Positions 8,902 through 16,914 of a stretch of 64,000 bases of DNA are shown in pieces. The stretch's first letter is position 1; the number at the start of each line of letters is the position of its first letter. A program made the position numbers and the translations under genes. Source of the DNA: Rossellomorea aquimaris TF-12 (GTDB lineage: Bacteria > Bacillota > Bacilli > Bacillales > Bacillaceae_B). The notes beneath the pieces were generated by a model. The model saw only the letters and a program-made list of their open reading frames with translations, searched no databases and had not been told where the DNA came from. Location: NCBI RefSeq assembly GCF_001648555.1, contig NZ_LQXM01000029.1, positions 1 through 64,000 on the forward strand, written 5' to 3'.

Positions 8902-9507
8902 CTACACTCCTTTACTCCTACTACTGCAAGAAATTCCTAAGGAATAAACCTTCCAAGCAGACATCAATCGTTCTTGAAATACCTCTTCCGTGTAATAATG
9001 ATGCTCTAAGAAAACGCCATCGACTAAACAGAAGAAGGATGCAAGAAATTCCTCTTCTGTCACATTTGCAAATAAATTTTGACGTGAACCTTCATTGTAT
9101 ATTGAAACTAAAATCGTTGTTGTAACCCTTTCAAAGTGTATGAATTTTTCTTGTATTACATCCTTAAAGGGTTTAGGAGGAAAAAAGGTAACTCTTTTCC
9201 ATAATAATGCCTCTTTTGTTGTCATCAAACGATGACAAAACAAATCAAATAAGATCCGAACATTTTTCATTGGGTGTTTTGAATTCATATTCAAAGCTGC
9301 GTTTTCGTAAGCTGATATTTCAGAGGCACTTAAATCCTCTAATACTGCCAAAAATAAATCCTCTTTGCTTTCAAAATGATTATATATAGATGGCTTCTTT
9401 ATCCCTACAGCAGTGGCTATTTCCTTAAGAGATGTATCTTCATACCCTTTTTGTCCAAATAAATCCAGGGCAACGGTTTTAATAAGTTGTTTATTATCTA
9501 TTTTCAC
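8902..9507 (-). CDS. yvdT: TetR/AcrR-family transcriptional regulator
   Basis: A 201-residue repressor. The N-terminal helix-turn-helix is clear: ALDLFGQKGYEDTSLKEIA then GIKKPSIYNHFESKEDLFL (about residues 12-53). The C-terminal part is a helical ligand-binding domain with no recognisable ligand. It is first of a TetR-SMR-SMR operon and most likely represses it; a palindrome 21 bases before its start fits autoregulation. The start is GTG at 9507 after AAGGTGATGAA. Confidence 0.85.
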   Translation of the reverse strand: MKIDNKQLIKTVALDLFGQKGYEDTSLKEIATAVGIKKPSIYNHFESKEDLFLAVLEDLSASEISAYENAALNMNSKHPMKNVRILFDLFCHRLMTTKEALLWKRVTFFPPKPFKDVIQEKFIHFERVTTTILVSIYNEGSRQNLFANVTEEEFLASFFCLVDGVFLEHHYYTEEVFQERLMSAWKVYSLGISCSSRSKGV

Positions 9508-9527
9508 TTCATCACCTTTTCCTTAAG

Positions 9528-9549
9528 CTAACTACCGTTCGTTAGTTAG
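9528..9549. promoter_or_regulatory. Probable TetR-type operator
   Basis: CTAACTA (9528-9534) and TAGTTAG (9543-9549) form a perfect inverted repeat with an 8-base spacer CCGTTCGT. It ends 21 bases before the regulator's start. Length and symmetry fit the operators of TetR repressors. Binding by this regulator is inference. Confidence 0.5.
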
Positions 9550-9955
9550 ATTTTAATATTTCTAATGAATGAATGCAAGTTTAGATTGGAAGTTGCCAAA
9601 TGTTTCTTCCTGAGAGTGATTTTTTAAAGTATCCGTTCATATAATCCTTTGTTGATCTTATTTTAAGGCTCTGAATTGGTTGTGGATGGTTTTCTTTAAA
9701 GCTGTTGCTTCTAGGTAGAATTCACATTTTGGAACGGTTATTGAAAGGGAAATCTCTAAAGTCGAGTGGGAAAAATCGGAGTGCCGAAAATATGGAATTC
9801 AAGCTGAAGAGGCTCGGCCAAAGCTAGCTGCAAGAGAATTCTTTCCCCTCACCATCTAACATGTATCCGATGACAGAGCCATTGTCATAAGGTGAGAAAT
9901 CGGCTCCTGGAAATCTGAGGAATCATACCAGATCCTATATGAAAGGAAAGAGGAT
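9550..9955. other. Intergenic region without a recognised gene
   Basis: About 400 bases with no credible reading frame. The part from 9740 to 9930 is richer in G and C than the flanks and may be a decayed element; I see no terminal repeats and no RNA fold I can name. AAAGGAAAGAGGA at the right end is the ribosome binding site of the next gene. Confidence 0.4.
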
Positions 9956-10288
9956 ATGACTGTATATAGGAAATTATTCATGTTGTGTATTCTAATTTTA
10001 ATATTGCTAGCTACTTTTTATTTAAAATACATAAAAATGAATGACGAACAATGGGTAATTATAGAGGAAAAATATTTTCCAGTTGAAGGTCAGAAAAAAG
10101 CAAAAGGAGTAAATTCTGGTAAAACGATAGATATTCCTCAGTATAAATCTTCCCCAAAATGTGCAATGGAATTTAATAATAGGAGAATTTATACGATAGA
10201 TTGTGAAATATATTTGGATTTTAGTATAGGTGATAAAGTGAAAGTTACAGTTATTGAAGATAAACTCATGAAAATAAGAAGAAAGTAA
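9956..10288 (+). CDS. Small membrane-anchored protein of unknown function
   Basis: A 110-residue protein with one N-terminal hydrophobic helix (about residues 7-24) lacking a lipobox or clear signal-peptidase site. A short extracytoplasmic domain with two cysteines (about 62 and 76) and a basic end follows. The C-terminal half is beta-rich in appearance and may be a small OB- or SH3-like domain, but I recognise no family. The ribosome binding site is good. It stands alone. Confidence 0.6.
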   Translation: MTVYRKLFMLCILILILLATFYLKYIKMNDEQWVIIEEKYFPVEGQKKAKGVNSGKTIDIPQYKSSPKCAMEFNNRRIYTIDCEIYLDFSIGDKVKVTVIEDKLMKIRRK

Positions 10289-10386
10289 TAAAACGTTTTT
10301 GTTTTTCACCAAAAATCCATTTCATTCCTTTATGATAAAGAAGAGAGTATTGTATGAAAAAAATTATTTAAGGACTGATTATTGGT

Positions 10387-10752
10387 TTGACTAAAAGAGA
10401 TCTTGTTCAATATTTTGTAGTTAATAAAGAATTAAAAATGTCTACAGGTAAGACAGCTGCACAAGTGGCTCATGCTGCAACATTAAGTACGATTGAATTG
10501 ATGCAAAGAACATCACCCTTTCAAGATAGACAAGAAGATTTTGTAGAATGGGTACAAACGGGTATGAAGAAGATCATCCTCAAAGGAAAACAATCTGAAC
10601 TAGAAAAATTAGAAAAGCGGGGGTATTTTAGTATTCATGACAGTGGATTGACTGAGATTGCTTCTGGTTCTTTGACGGTTATTGCTCTTCCACCAATGGA
10701 GAAATCCCATGCTAAGGAATTTATTGGGCATTTAACTCTATTGAAAAATTAG
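10387..10752 (+). CDS. Peptidyl-tRNA hydrolase, PTH2 family
   Basis: A 121-residue protein matching the archaeal/eukaryotic-type peptidyl-tRNA hydrolase Pth2. The N-terminal YFVVNKELKMSTGKTAAQVAHA (about residues 9-30) carries the conserved lysine and the K-x-AAQ-x-xHA core. The C-terminal ASGSLTVIALPPM replaces the usual T-V-L-A-I-GP segment. It would release peptides from stalled peptidyl-tRNA in the cytosol, as an addition to a standard bacterial Pth encoded elsewhere. The start is TTG at 10387 with AAGGA upstream. Confidence 0.75.
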   Translation: MTKRDLVQYFVVNKELKMSTGKTAAQVAHAATLSTIELMQRTSPFQDRQEDFVEWVQTGMKKIILKGKQSELEKLEKRGYFSIHDSGLTEIASGSLTVIALPPMEKSHAKEFIGHLTLLKN

Positions 10753-10813
10753 ATTCAAACATTCGAAGCTCTCTATGGTGGGGAGTAGAAAAAAATTATT
10801 TGGGGGTGTAGGG

Positions 10814-11152
10814 ATGTTTTCAAAAATTGATACGGTCCATATATGTGTTAGAGACTTAGATCAATCCATTAATTGGTACGAAGAAGTGTTGGAATTAGAA
10901 AACCTTTTTTACGCAGGAAAATATGTTGTTTTTAGAGTAGGACTTGGGAACACCACCATTACGATTCAAGAAGGTGAGGTCCGTCCCTCTTCAATAAAAC
11001 CGATTTTGTTTTCAGATGCGTTAGAGGAGACGAGGTTAAAGCTTTTGGAGAAGGATGTAGAAGCAGGGGCGATTGAGTCAGATGGAGAGGTTACTTTTTT
11101 TGAATTTAAAGATTTAGATGGGAACATATTTGAAGTGTGTCATTTTGATTAA
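10814..11152 (+). CDS. VOC-family (glyoxalase/bleomycin-resistance fold) protein
   Basis: A 112-residue single VOC domain. The opening IDTVHICVRDLDQSINWYEE (about residues 5-24) supplies the first metal-ligand histidine and the typical S-xx-WY. The end FFEFKDLDGNIFEVCHFD holds the D-P/L-DGN signature and the glutamate ligand. It is probably a dimer acting on, or binding, a small electrophile or antibiotic; the substrate is unknown. The start was moved from 10775 to the ATG at 10814, which follows GGGGTGTAGGG. Confidence 0.8.
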   Translation: MFSKIDTVHICVRDLDQSINWYEEVLELENLFYAGKYVVFRVGLGNTTITIQEGEVRPSSIKPILFSDALEETRLKLLEKDVEAGAIESDGEVTFFEFKDLDGNIFEVCHFD

Positions 11153-11215
11153 CATTCAGGAAGTGATCAAAGGCTTAAGCTAAAGAAGTAAATATTCATG
11201 AATGGAGATACTTAT

Positions 11216-11686
11216 ATGGGTTACATAGAAGAATTGAGACTAATCGTGGGCAACCGACCACTGATTTTAGTAGGGGCTGTTGTGATTATTTTAAATAATA
11301 AAAATCAAGTACTGTTACAACAACGTACGTTTCCGCATGGATCTTGGGGCTTACCTGGTGGCCTAATGGAATTAGCAGAATCAACAGAAGAGACAGCAAG
11401 AAGAGAAGTAAAAGAAGAAACAAACTTAGAATTAGGAGATTTAACCTTATTGAATGTGTACTCAGGAGCAGATCAATACATAAAAGCTGAAAATGGAGAT
11501 GAATTCTATGTTGTTACAACAGCCTATTACTCAGATGAATTTGAAGGAGAGCTAATAGCAGAATCGGCTGAATCAATACAAATCAAATTTTTTCATTTTG
11601 AGGACCTTCCAACTAAAATGGTAAGAAGCCACAAGGGAATGCTGTCAGAATATAAGGAAAAATATTATTCATCACAATCTAAATAA
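11216..11686 (+). CDS. Nudix hydrolase
   Basis: A 156-residue Nudix protein. The Nudix box runs from GGLMELAES to RREVKEETNLE (about residues 45-68), with the REVKEE catalytic core intact. The preceding QQRTFPHGSWGLPGG is the usual approach strand. It hydrolyses a nucleoside diphosphate linked to some moiety; which one is not shown. GGAG at 11204-11207 is 8 bases from the ATG at 11216, so that start is preferred to 11198. Confidence 0.85.
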   Translation: MGYIEELRLIVGNRPLILVGAVVIILNNKNQVLLQQRTFPHGSWGLPGGLMELAESTEETARREVKEETNLELGDLTLLNVYSGADQYIKAENGDEFYVVTTAYYSDEFEGELIAESAESIQIKFFHFEDLPTKMVRSHKGMLSEYKEKYYSSQSK

Positions 11687-11704
11687 TGAGGTGAACAATA
11701 CCAT

Positions 11705-12244
11705 TTGTTAAAAAGAAAGTATGGAGCGAGAGATGGATGGAAGAGGTTAATTAAGAAGAAGGTAAATATTAGGTATATCGATGAAGAGAAGAGCTATGCT
11801 TCCTATATAAAGATGGAGAATGTTTTAGAACCTTTATTTGTCCAATACGGAGAAGATACTATTTGTATAGTGGACAATGGTTATGAGTGGATTCAATATA
11901 TCCCTCTCCATCGGCACTATTCTATTACAATGATGTTCAATCAAGAACAGACCATTATTCAATGGTATATTGATATTACGAAAGAAAATGGATTTCATCC
12001 TGTAAAGGGTCCTTGGATGGACGATTTATATCTTGACCTTATTGTTCTCCCTTCAGGAAAAATAATAGAAAAGGATAGGAAAGAATTAGAAAATGCTTTT
12101 ACTCAGGGTATAATAACAAGAGAAGACTATGATTTAGCTATATTTGAAGGCAATTGTATAGCAAGAAGTATTGAAAAAAATGAACTCGATTTGGTTCTTA
12201 TTACTAGTAAACTTTTAAAATTATTTAATTCTGGAGAAGATTGA
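11705..12244 (+). CDS. DUF402-family protein
   Basis: A 179-residue protein of the DUF402 family (FomD/Ntdp superfamily). The diagnostic part is the DDLYLDLIVLPSGKI segment (about residues 105-119) followed by D-x-x-ELENAFTQGIIT, the acidic divalent-metal site and helix of this family. Members are nucleoside di/triphosphatases or related phosphohydrolases. The N-terminal half is diverged. The start is TTG, 10 bases after GAGGTG, and the gene follows the Nudix gene closely, so co-transcription is likely. Confidence 0.65.
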   Translation: MLKRKYGARDGWKRLIKKKVNIRYIDEEKSYASYIKMENVLEPLFVQYGEDTICIVDNGYEWIQYIPLHRHYSITMMFNQEQTIIQWYIDITKENGFHPVKGPWMDDLYLDLIVLPSGKIIEKDRKELENAFTQGIITREDYDLAIFEGNCIARSIEKNELDLVLITSKLLKLFNSGED

Positions 12245-12360
12245 TTATAGGGGGCATTAACCTTAATCTATTTTTTACAAGAATATAGTTCACTATTTAT
12301 TTGAAAGCAAAAAGACAAGATATGAGCCGAAATATAAGTATGAATCTAAAAATACACAAA

Positions 12361-12397
12361 AAAGGCTAATCAGCTATTAATCTGATCAGCCTTTTTT
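12361..12397. terminator. Bidirectional terminator
   Basis: AAAGGCTAATCAG (12361-12373) pairs with CTGATCAGCCTTT (12382-12394) with one mismatch. A-rich sequence lies on the left and T6 on the right. It separates convergent genes. Confidence 0.85.
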
Positions 12398-12400
12398 ATA

Positions 12401-12592
12401 TCATTTTAATGTATCTAGATACGCATAATATGCGGCAAGTTTTTCATTGTTGTTTGCTGCTTTACCGTTCCCCTTTAATGATTTCCCGATGGCGAAATAT
12501 TCTTGATGCACAGGTAAAACATGAACTGTGACAGCAGGATTGTTCTTTTTTTTGAAATTTTTTGGCACAAAAAGCATAGAGAATTTATTCAA
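12401..12592 (-). CDS. Small hypothetical protein
   Basis: A 63-residue basic protein with no membrane segment and no motif I recognise. Support comes from an excellent ribosome binding site (AAAGGAGG, 7 bases before a TTG start) and a terminator directly after the stop. The C-terminal third is alanine- and asparagine-rich. Function unknown. Confidence 0.6.
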   Translation of the reverse strand: MNKFSMLFVPKNFKKKNNPAVTVHVLPVHQEYFAIGKSLKGNGKAANNNEKLAAYYAYLDTLK

Positions 12593-12758
12593 TTATATTC
12601 CTCCTTTAAGGAGAGTTTATTTCCTAATTCATAGTTTGAGATTTAATAATTGTTTAACCTTATCACAGCACAAAAATTAATTCAACTTTCTAATTATTAT
12701 AATAATTAGAAATGGATAGACTCATATAACGACCCCCAATAATCAGTTGGATGCTTCG

Positions 12759-12792
12759 TAGTATATAGTGAATATACCCTCACTATATACTA
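12759..12792. promoter_or_regulatory. Perfect 13-bp palindrome before a tiny acidic protein gene
   Basis: TAGTATATAGTGA (12759-12771) and TCACTATATACTA (12780-12792) are exact inverted repeats around the 8-base centre ATATACCC. The right arm ends 14 bases before the GGGAGG of the following 37-codon gene. It could be an operator or a 5' RNA hairpin. No T-run follows, so it is not a terminator. Confidence 0.6.
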
Positions 12793-12823
12793 TATCCAAA
12801 CAACTTGGGAGGTATTTAAAAGT

Positions 12824-12937
12824 ATGAATATTGATGAAGTACTAGAAGATACCGTAGAACTTGGACAAGAGGACCTATTGCGTCCCATATATCACATTGA
12901 CATCGACTTATTATTAGAAAAAACTAGTAAAGTATAA
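12824..12937 (+). CDS. 37-residue acidic small protein
   Basis: The reading frame starts with MNIDEVLEDTVELGQ and ends LLLEKTSKV; it is strongly acidic and predicted helical. GGGAGG lies about 11 bases before the ATG, a strong palindrome precedes it and a clear terminator follows, so it has a complete transcription unit of its own. I recognise no family. It could be a small regulator binding a basic partner, but that is a guess. Confidence 0.5.
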   Translation: MNIDEVLEDTVELGQEDLLRPIYHIDIDLLLEKTSKV

Positions 12938-12976
12938 TACAATTTTGGCTGTTAAATAAATACTTATATATAAGAT

Positions 12977-13008
12977 AAAAGGCAATCCCTAAGTGGGCTT
13001 GCCTTTTA
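12977..13008 (+). terminator. Terminator of the 37-residue protein gene
   Basis: AAAAGGCAA (12977-12985) pairs with TTGCCTTTT (12999-13007), with an inner CCC/GGG extension. It may also serve the opposite strand. Confidence 0.8.
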
Positions 13009-13061
13009 TCGTTTAGTCTATTCAAAATTCTTTATTCTCAATTTAGCAAAACATGCACTAT

Positions 13062-13259
13062 TTAATCGTGTCTTTTATGTTTATTTACTAGTTCTTTCAT
13101 CATATTGATAATCGTTGCTCTATCGTTTCTACCAAAAGAGTGTGTCCAGCTTGTAATAAGGGCATTCTCAGTAGAAGAAAGGTCTCTCTGTAGTCCATTT
13201 TCAAAAATTTCCTTAATTTCATTCTTTGGATTTTGTTGATTTAATGTTTCATTGTTCAT
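13062..13259 (-). CDS. Small hypothetical protein
   Basis: A 65-residue hydrophilic protein with a polar, glutamine/asparagine-rich start, then a segment with tryptophan and the phrase SFGRNDRATIINMMKELV that looks like an amphipathic helix. AAGGAGG lies 8 bases before the ATG. No family is recognised. It has the size and composition of small Bacillus sporulation-associated proteins, but nothing proves that link. Confidence 0.55.
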   Translation of the reverse strand: MNNETLNQQNPKNEIKEIFENGLQRDLSSTENALITSWTHSFGRNDRATIINMMKELVNKHKRHD

Positions 13260-13645
13260 TTATATAACCTCCTTAGTCTCCTTCATTATTTTCCCTTCCA
13301 TCTTAAATCAAAACATTCAAAACCTCTTTTAACATTCAATGGGTATTTTATAGATTATTATGTGTTATGAGCTTTACTTATTTTTGTTGTTTTTGATAAG
13401 AGAGTAGTGGTTGATTTGCGCTCCAGGTGCTTAACGGAGGCGTTTAGTGTGCTTGTATAGTAGAAATACTATTTCTTTCGTTTATTTTTTGTTCCACCAT
13501 ATAGCACCTACTGCTTGAGAGAGCCATTTACAATATTCACGCTTTAAAGCAACAATCTATGCAAAATGCCAAATAAAATGAAAACAAGTTATGTATTCGA
13601 ATAGGGAAGGGAATGATAATTAAAAAAAGGTTAAAGGAGAACACT
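13260..13645. repeat. Intergenic region with a degenerate repeat-like segment
   Basis: The region 13405-13570 has no gene. It contains AGTGGTTGATTTGCGCTCC (13407-13425), whose complement matches the AATCAACCACT found at 62085-62096, and TTGAGAGAGCCATT at 13515-13528, found again at 35947-35960. The pieces look like decayed members of the GC-rich dispersed repeats of Bacillaceae. AAAGGAG at 13633-13639 belongs to the next gene. Confidence 0.35.
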
Positions 13646-14131
13646 ATGGCTCTGCCCTTCTTTATAACGATCTTCATTGTTCTTATTTACATAGTGCTTT
13701 TTATGTCTAAGAAGCTTTCATTTGCTGCAAATTCAATTTTATTTATGCTTTTATCCATTCTCTCTACAAATTATTTAACAATCATGTCAACGAAATTAAA
13801 TTGGATAAAGACATCTGAAGATTATATAAAGTTCAGTAGTTTATTAATAACTCGGGAATGTATCATGCCGTTAGTTGGAGTTTTGATTGTAAATGGGTTG
13901 ATGATTTACACTAATAGATTACAAAAGGCAACGTTATTTATTGGAATTTTAATTTTTATGTGTTTAATGGATGTTCTTCATTTACATTTTAATGCTCTGG
14001 AGCACGTCGAATGGAGTTTGTTCAATTCAGTCATTGTGAATATTGTTTATTTGCTTATTGGAATAGGAGTGGGGGAATTTTTGTATTTTATCCAGATAAG
14101 GGAGGAGAGAGGAAATGGACAAAATTTATGA
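13646..14131 (+). CDS. CBO0543-like integral membrane protein
   Basis: A 161-residue protein with about five hydrophobic helices spread over its whole length. It precedes and overlaps another membrane protein with the look of the CBO0543 family, and is probably a relative or partner of it. AAAGGAG at 13633-13639 lies 6 bases before the ATG at 13646, so this start is taken over 13613. Function unknown. Confidence 0.6.
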   Translation: MALPFFITIFIVLIYIVLFMSKKLSFAANSILFMLLSILSTNYLTIMSTKLNWIKTSEDYIKFSSLLITRECIMPLVGVLIVNGLMIYTNRLQKATLFIGILIFMCLMDVLHLHFNALEHVEWSLFNSVIVNIVYLLIGIGVGEFLYFIQIREERGNGQNL

Positions 14132-14609
14132 AAAATCATTTGATTTGAATGAGTGGTTTATTATCATAAGTCTCGTTGTTCTCATCTTTTTAATATGGAT
14201 AACTCCCAAAGTATTCTCATTGTTAGAAGGATTAAGTTATTTTATTTACGGTATTTCAATCGGTATGTTCTATGATCATACGATCAGTATTCCACCGTGG
14301 GATTATTACGATGTAAATGACTCCTCGGCTTATCAAGCAATCGATTTCCTCAGCTACATTATGTATGGACCATATAGTTATTTTTTTATCTACTTTTATA
14401 AGAAATTAAGGATAAGAGGTATTATGAATCTGGCTTACGTTTTGGTTTGGACAAGTTTTTCACTCCTAATGGAGTGGGTAACCTTAAAGATAGGGATATT
14501 TCATTTTGATAAAGGTTATAAAATGTATTGGTCTTTTCCAATCTATTTGAGCGTTCAAACAATTCAAATACTATTTCATCATCATATAAAAAAAAGCCGA
14601 GGATATTAG
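14115..14609 (+). CDS. CBO0543-family integral membrane protein
   Basis: A 164-residue protein with five hydrophobic helices. The polar loop with DHTISIPPWDYYDVND (about residues 54-69) and the later MEWVTLKIGIFHF with an acidic residue in a helix are what I associate with the CBO0543 family, common in Bacilli but unstudied. The ATG lies 17 bases inside the preceding gene after GGAGGAGAGG, so the two are translationally linked. The terminator stem begins inside its last codons. Confidence 0.6.
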   Translation: MDKIYEKSFDLNEWFIIISLVVLIFLIWITPKVFSLLEGLSYFIYGISIGMFYDHTISIPPWDYYDVNDSSAYQAIDFLSYIMYGPYSYFFIYFYKKLRIRGIMNLAYVLVWTSFSLLMEWVTLKIGIFHFDKGYKMYWSFPIYLSVQTIQILFHHHIKKSRGY

Positions 14610-14642
14610 TCATCTTAAAAGACAAATATCCTCGGGTTTTTT
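14597..14642 (+). terminator. Terminator overlapping the end of the CBO0543-like gene
   Basis: CCGAGGATATT (14597-14607) pairs with AATATCCTCGG (14625-14635), followed by GTTTTTT. Confidence 0.85.
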
Positions 14643-14655
14643 CTCTTATTAGATA

Positions 14656-15510
14656 TTAAATCGGTATTTCTACTTTATATTGATTAAAACCGAAATCTTC
14701 AAGGGCTTGTTTTAAGCTTGAACTTGTCTTCAAATCCTCAAATGTAATCCCAAGATTTCCAAGGGTATGTGCTACTTCAGGTCGTATACCTGTTAATACA
14801 GATGTAACTCCCATCATTTTTAATGCTTGAATGATTTGATAAATATTGTGAGAGACCATTGTATCCATTATGGCAACCCCTGAAATATCTATAAATAAAT
14901 AGTCCAATTGAAAGTCTCCACTTCGCTTTAACACCGTTTCCATAATGGAACTAGCTCTATGGGTATCAATTTCTCCAATCAAGGGGAGGACGGCTACCTT
15001 TTCAGCAATTGGTACAATGGGTGCTGATAGTTGATCCATAGCTGAATGCACAAGTGCAAGCTGGTCTTTTTGCTGTTTAACAAATAATTCATTGAACACA
15101 TTACCAATTTCGTCAAGGAGTGGATTAATCTTTTTATTCGCTAGAAACATAGTAGCAGATGAAATCTTTTGATTATTAATTTCTTCTATGAAAATATCCC
15201 AAATCGCAGTACGAAAGGCAGAGAGAGTTTTCATGGAATCATTTAAAGGAATCCCATTTTCTAGAGCTATTCCACCAACCCGTTCAGCCCAAATTCTTAT
15301 ATTATTTAAATTATTTGCTTTGTTTTCATCTAATGTTGTTCCTATCATATGAATGAGCTCTAATCGCCATTCTAATATCTGTTCACTTTTAACATTGGAG
15401 AAATTCAACTTAGAAACATAATCTGATTCTTGATATTGAACTAACTTTTGAGCAATATCAGATTTATGTTTAACGATTTGTTCACCAATATATATTAATT
15501 CATCTCTCAT
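14656..15510 (-). CDS. RsbR-family stressosome co-antagonist (STAS domain)
   Basis: A 284-residue RsbR paralogue. The N-terminal 150 residues are an all-helical non-heme-globin-like sensor domain. The C-terminal STAS domain (about 165-275) shows LPLIGEIDTHRASSIMETVL and the IDISGVAIMDTMVSHNIYQ strand-helix with threonines in the positions phosphorylated in RsbR proteins. These proteins build the stressosome that controls RsbT and thereby sigma-B. No rsbS or rsbT is adjacent, as for the orphan RsbR paralogues of Bacillus subtilis. AAGGAG is about 13 bases from the ATG. Confidence 0.85.
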   Translation of the reverse strand: MRDELIYIGEQIVKHKSDIAQKLVQYQESDYVSKLNFSNVKSEQILEWRLELIHMIGTTLDENKANNLNNIRIWAERVGGIALENGIPLNDSMKTLSAFRTAIWDIFIEEINNQKISSATMFLANKKINPLLDEIGNVFNELFVKQQKDQLALVHSAMDQLSAPIVPIAEKVAVLPLIGEIDTHRASSIMETVLKRSGDFQLDYLFIDISGVAIMDTMVSHNIYQIIQALKMMGVTSVLTGIRPEVAHTLGNLGITFEDLKTSSSLKQALEDFGFNQYKVEIPI

Positions 15511-15548
15511 TTACTTCGTTCAGCTCCTTCATACTGCATAGTTTGAAA

Positions 15549-15574
15549 CATTTGAAAAGTCCATTTGAAAAGTC
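15549..15574. repeat. Exact 13-bp tandem repeat
   Basis: CATTTGAAAAGTC occurs twice in direct succession (15549-15561, 15562-15574), about 40 bases upstream of the RsbR paralogue's start. It may be a regulatory double site or simple slippage. Confidence 0.5.
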
Positions 15575-15754
15575 TATTTTATTGGCTTTCAATTATAACA
15601 TAGTCTATAGAAAAATCACACCGGGTCTAAAAAAACAGAAAAAGTGTCAAGTAAAATAGTAAAATGATAAAATAGGGAAATATAGGTAGTGAATAATTTT
15701 GAAACGATAGCAACAAAAGTCTCGAAGGATTTGATTGAAAGGGGATAAATAGTC

Positions 15755-16363
15755 ATGACTCAAATATGCTTGGTCCGACATGGACAAACAGAATGGAACC
15801 TTCTCGGGAAACTTCAGGGACAGACTGACATACCATTAAATGAAACAGGAAAGTTTCAGGCAGAAGAATGTAGAGAATATTTAAAGGATGTAAATTGGGA
15901 TGCATTAATAACAACTTCATTAAAAAGAGCAAGACAAACAGCAGAAATAATAAATAAAGAGTTACATTTGCCAATTATAGTAATGGACCACTTTATTGAA
16001 CGATACTTTGGAGTTGGAGAAGGGATGATACGCCGTAAACGAGAGAAAGAATATCCAGATTTTATTTTTCCTGAAATGGAATCCCAAGATGATTTATTCA
16101 AGAGGATTGATGAGGGATTAAAAGTTGTAAATCAAGAATTTCATAATCATAAAGTATTAATTGTGGCACACGGTGCAGTAATAAATGCCATATTAAGTAG
16201 ATTTCATAAAGGTAAACTAGATTCAATAAAACTATTCAACGGCTGCTTAACAAATATTCAATTTGAACATAACGAGTGGAAAGTTCATGATTTTAATTTT
16301 GTAAATCATTTATCCGAACATAAGGACAAAAATATCCAGGCTCCTCCTTTAAAGGATTTCTAG
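15755..16363 (+). CDS. Histidine phosphatase (phosphoglycerate mutase-like)
   Basis: A 202-residue member of the histidine phosphatase superfamily. The catalytic LVRHGQTEWN is at residues 5-14, followed by GQTDIPLNETG. The second histidine appears in LIVAHGAVINAIL (about 135). Size and spacing match the broad-specificity phosphatase PhoE (YhfR) group. Real substrates are not shown. The ATG follows AAAGGGG. Confidence 0.85.
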   Translation: MTQICLVRHGQTEWNLLGKLQGQTDIPLNETGKFQAEECREYLKDVNWDALITTSLKRARQTAEIINKELHLPIIVMDHFIERYFGVGEGMIRRKREKEYPDFIFPEMESQDDLFKRIDEGLKVVNQEFHNHKVLIVAHGAVINAILSRFHKGKLDSIKLFNGCLTNIQFEHNEWKVHDFNFVNHLSEHKDKNIQAPPLKDF

Positions 16364-16405
16364 AGGTGAAGACACGAAATCATAGACTTCGAGCCTTCAC
16401 ATTCC

Positions 16406-16804
16406 TTATCCTTTTAAAATACTGACATAGACCTCTCTATGACGTGGCCCATCAAATTCACAAAAATAGACTCCTTGCCATGTACCTAACATGAGTTTGC
16501 CATTTATGACTATCACTGACTGGGAATGACCAACTGTACTTGTTTTTAAATGAGCTGCTGTATTTCCTTCTCGATGAAGATCAAGTGTATGATTCCAAGG
16601 ATAAAGTTCATCTAAGCGCCTTAGAAAATCTGTTTTCACATCAGGGTCAGCATTTTCATTTACAGTAATTCCCGCTGTAGTATGAAGGGATTGAACGATT
16701 ACTAAGCCACCTTTCGTTCCAGACTGAGTAACAATATCTTGAATGGTGTCAGTTATATCAATCATTTCATCGCGTTTACTTGTTTCAACAGTAAATCTTC
16801 TCAT
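16406..16804 (-). CDS. YjbQ / UPF0047 family protein
   Basis: A 132-residue protein of the YjbQ family, a jelly-roll-like fold with a metal site. The signature [18 protein letters not shown] (about residues 39-56) and the ending [20 protein letters not shown] are nearly invariant in the family, which includes YugU of Bacillus subtilis. Members have weak thiamine-phosphate synthase activity, with unclear physiological role. The GTG at 16813 is possible, but the ATG at 16804 fits the AGGAC spacing better. Confidence 0.85.
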   Translation of the reverse strand: MRRFTVETSKRDEMIDITDTIQDIVTQSGTKGGLVIVQSLHTTAGITVNENADPDVKTDFLRRLDELYPWNHTLDLHREGNTAAHLKTSTVGHSQSVIVINGKLMLGTWQGVYFCEFDGPRHREVYVSILKG

Positions 16805-16914
16805 TAAAATCACGTCCTAGCTTTGTATTTTAGTGGCATTAGTACATTTCCACATTAGGAAAAAGATAAACAAAAGTATGTGAATAAATAATAAAAATGG
16901 AAAGGAAGAAGACG

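Noticed and set aside
9508..9600. Possible guanidine (ykkC) riboswitch before the SMR operon
   Set aside because: No ACGR-type conserved stretch or expected stems; a TetR regulator and palindrome explain control better.
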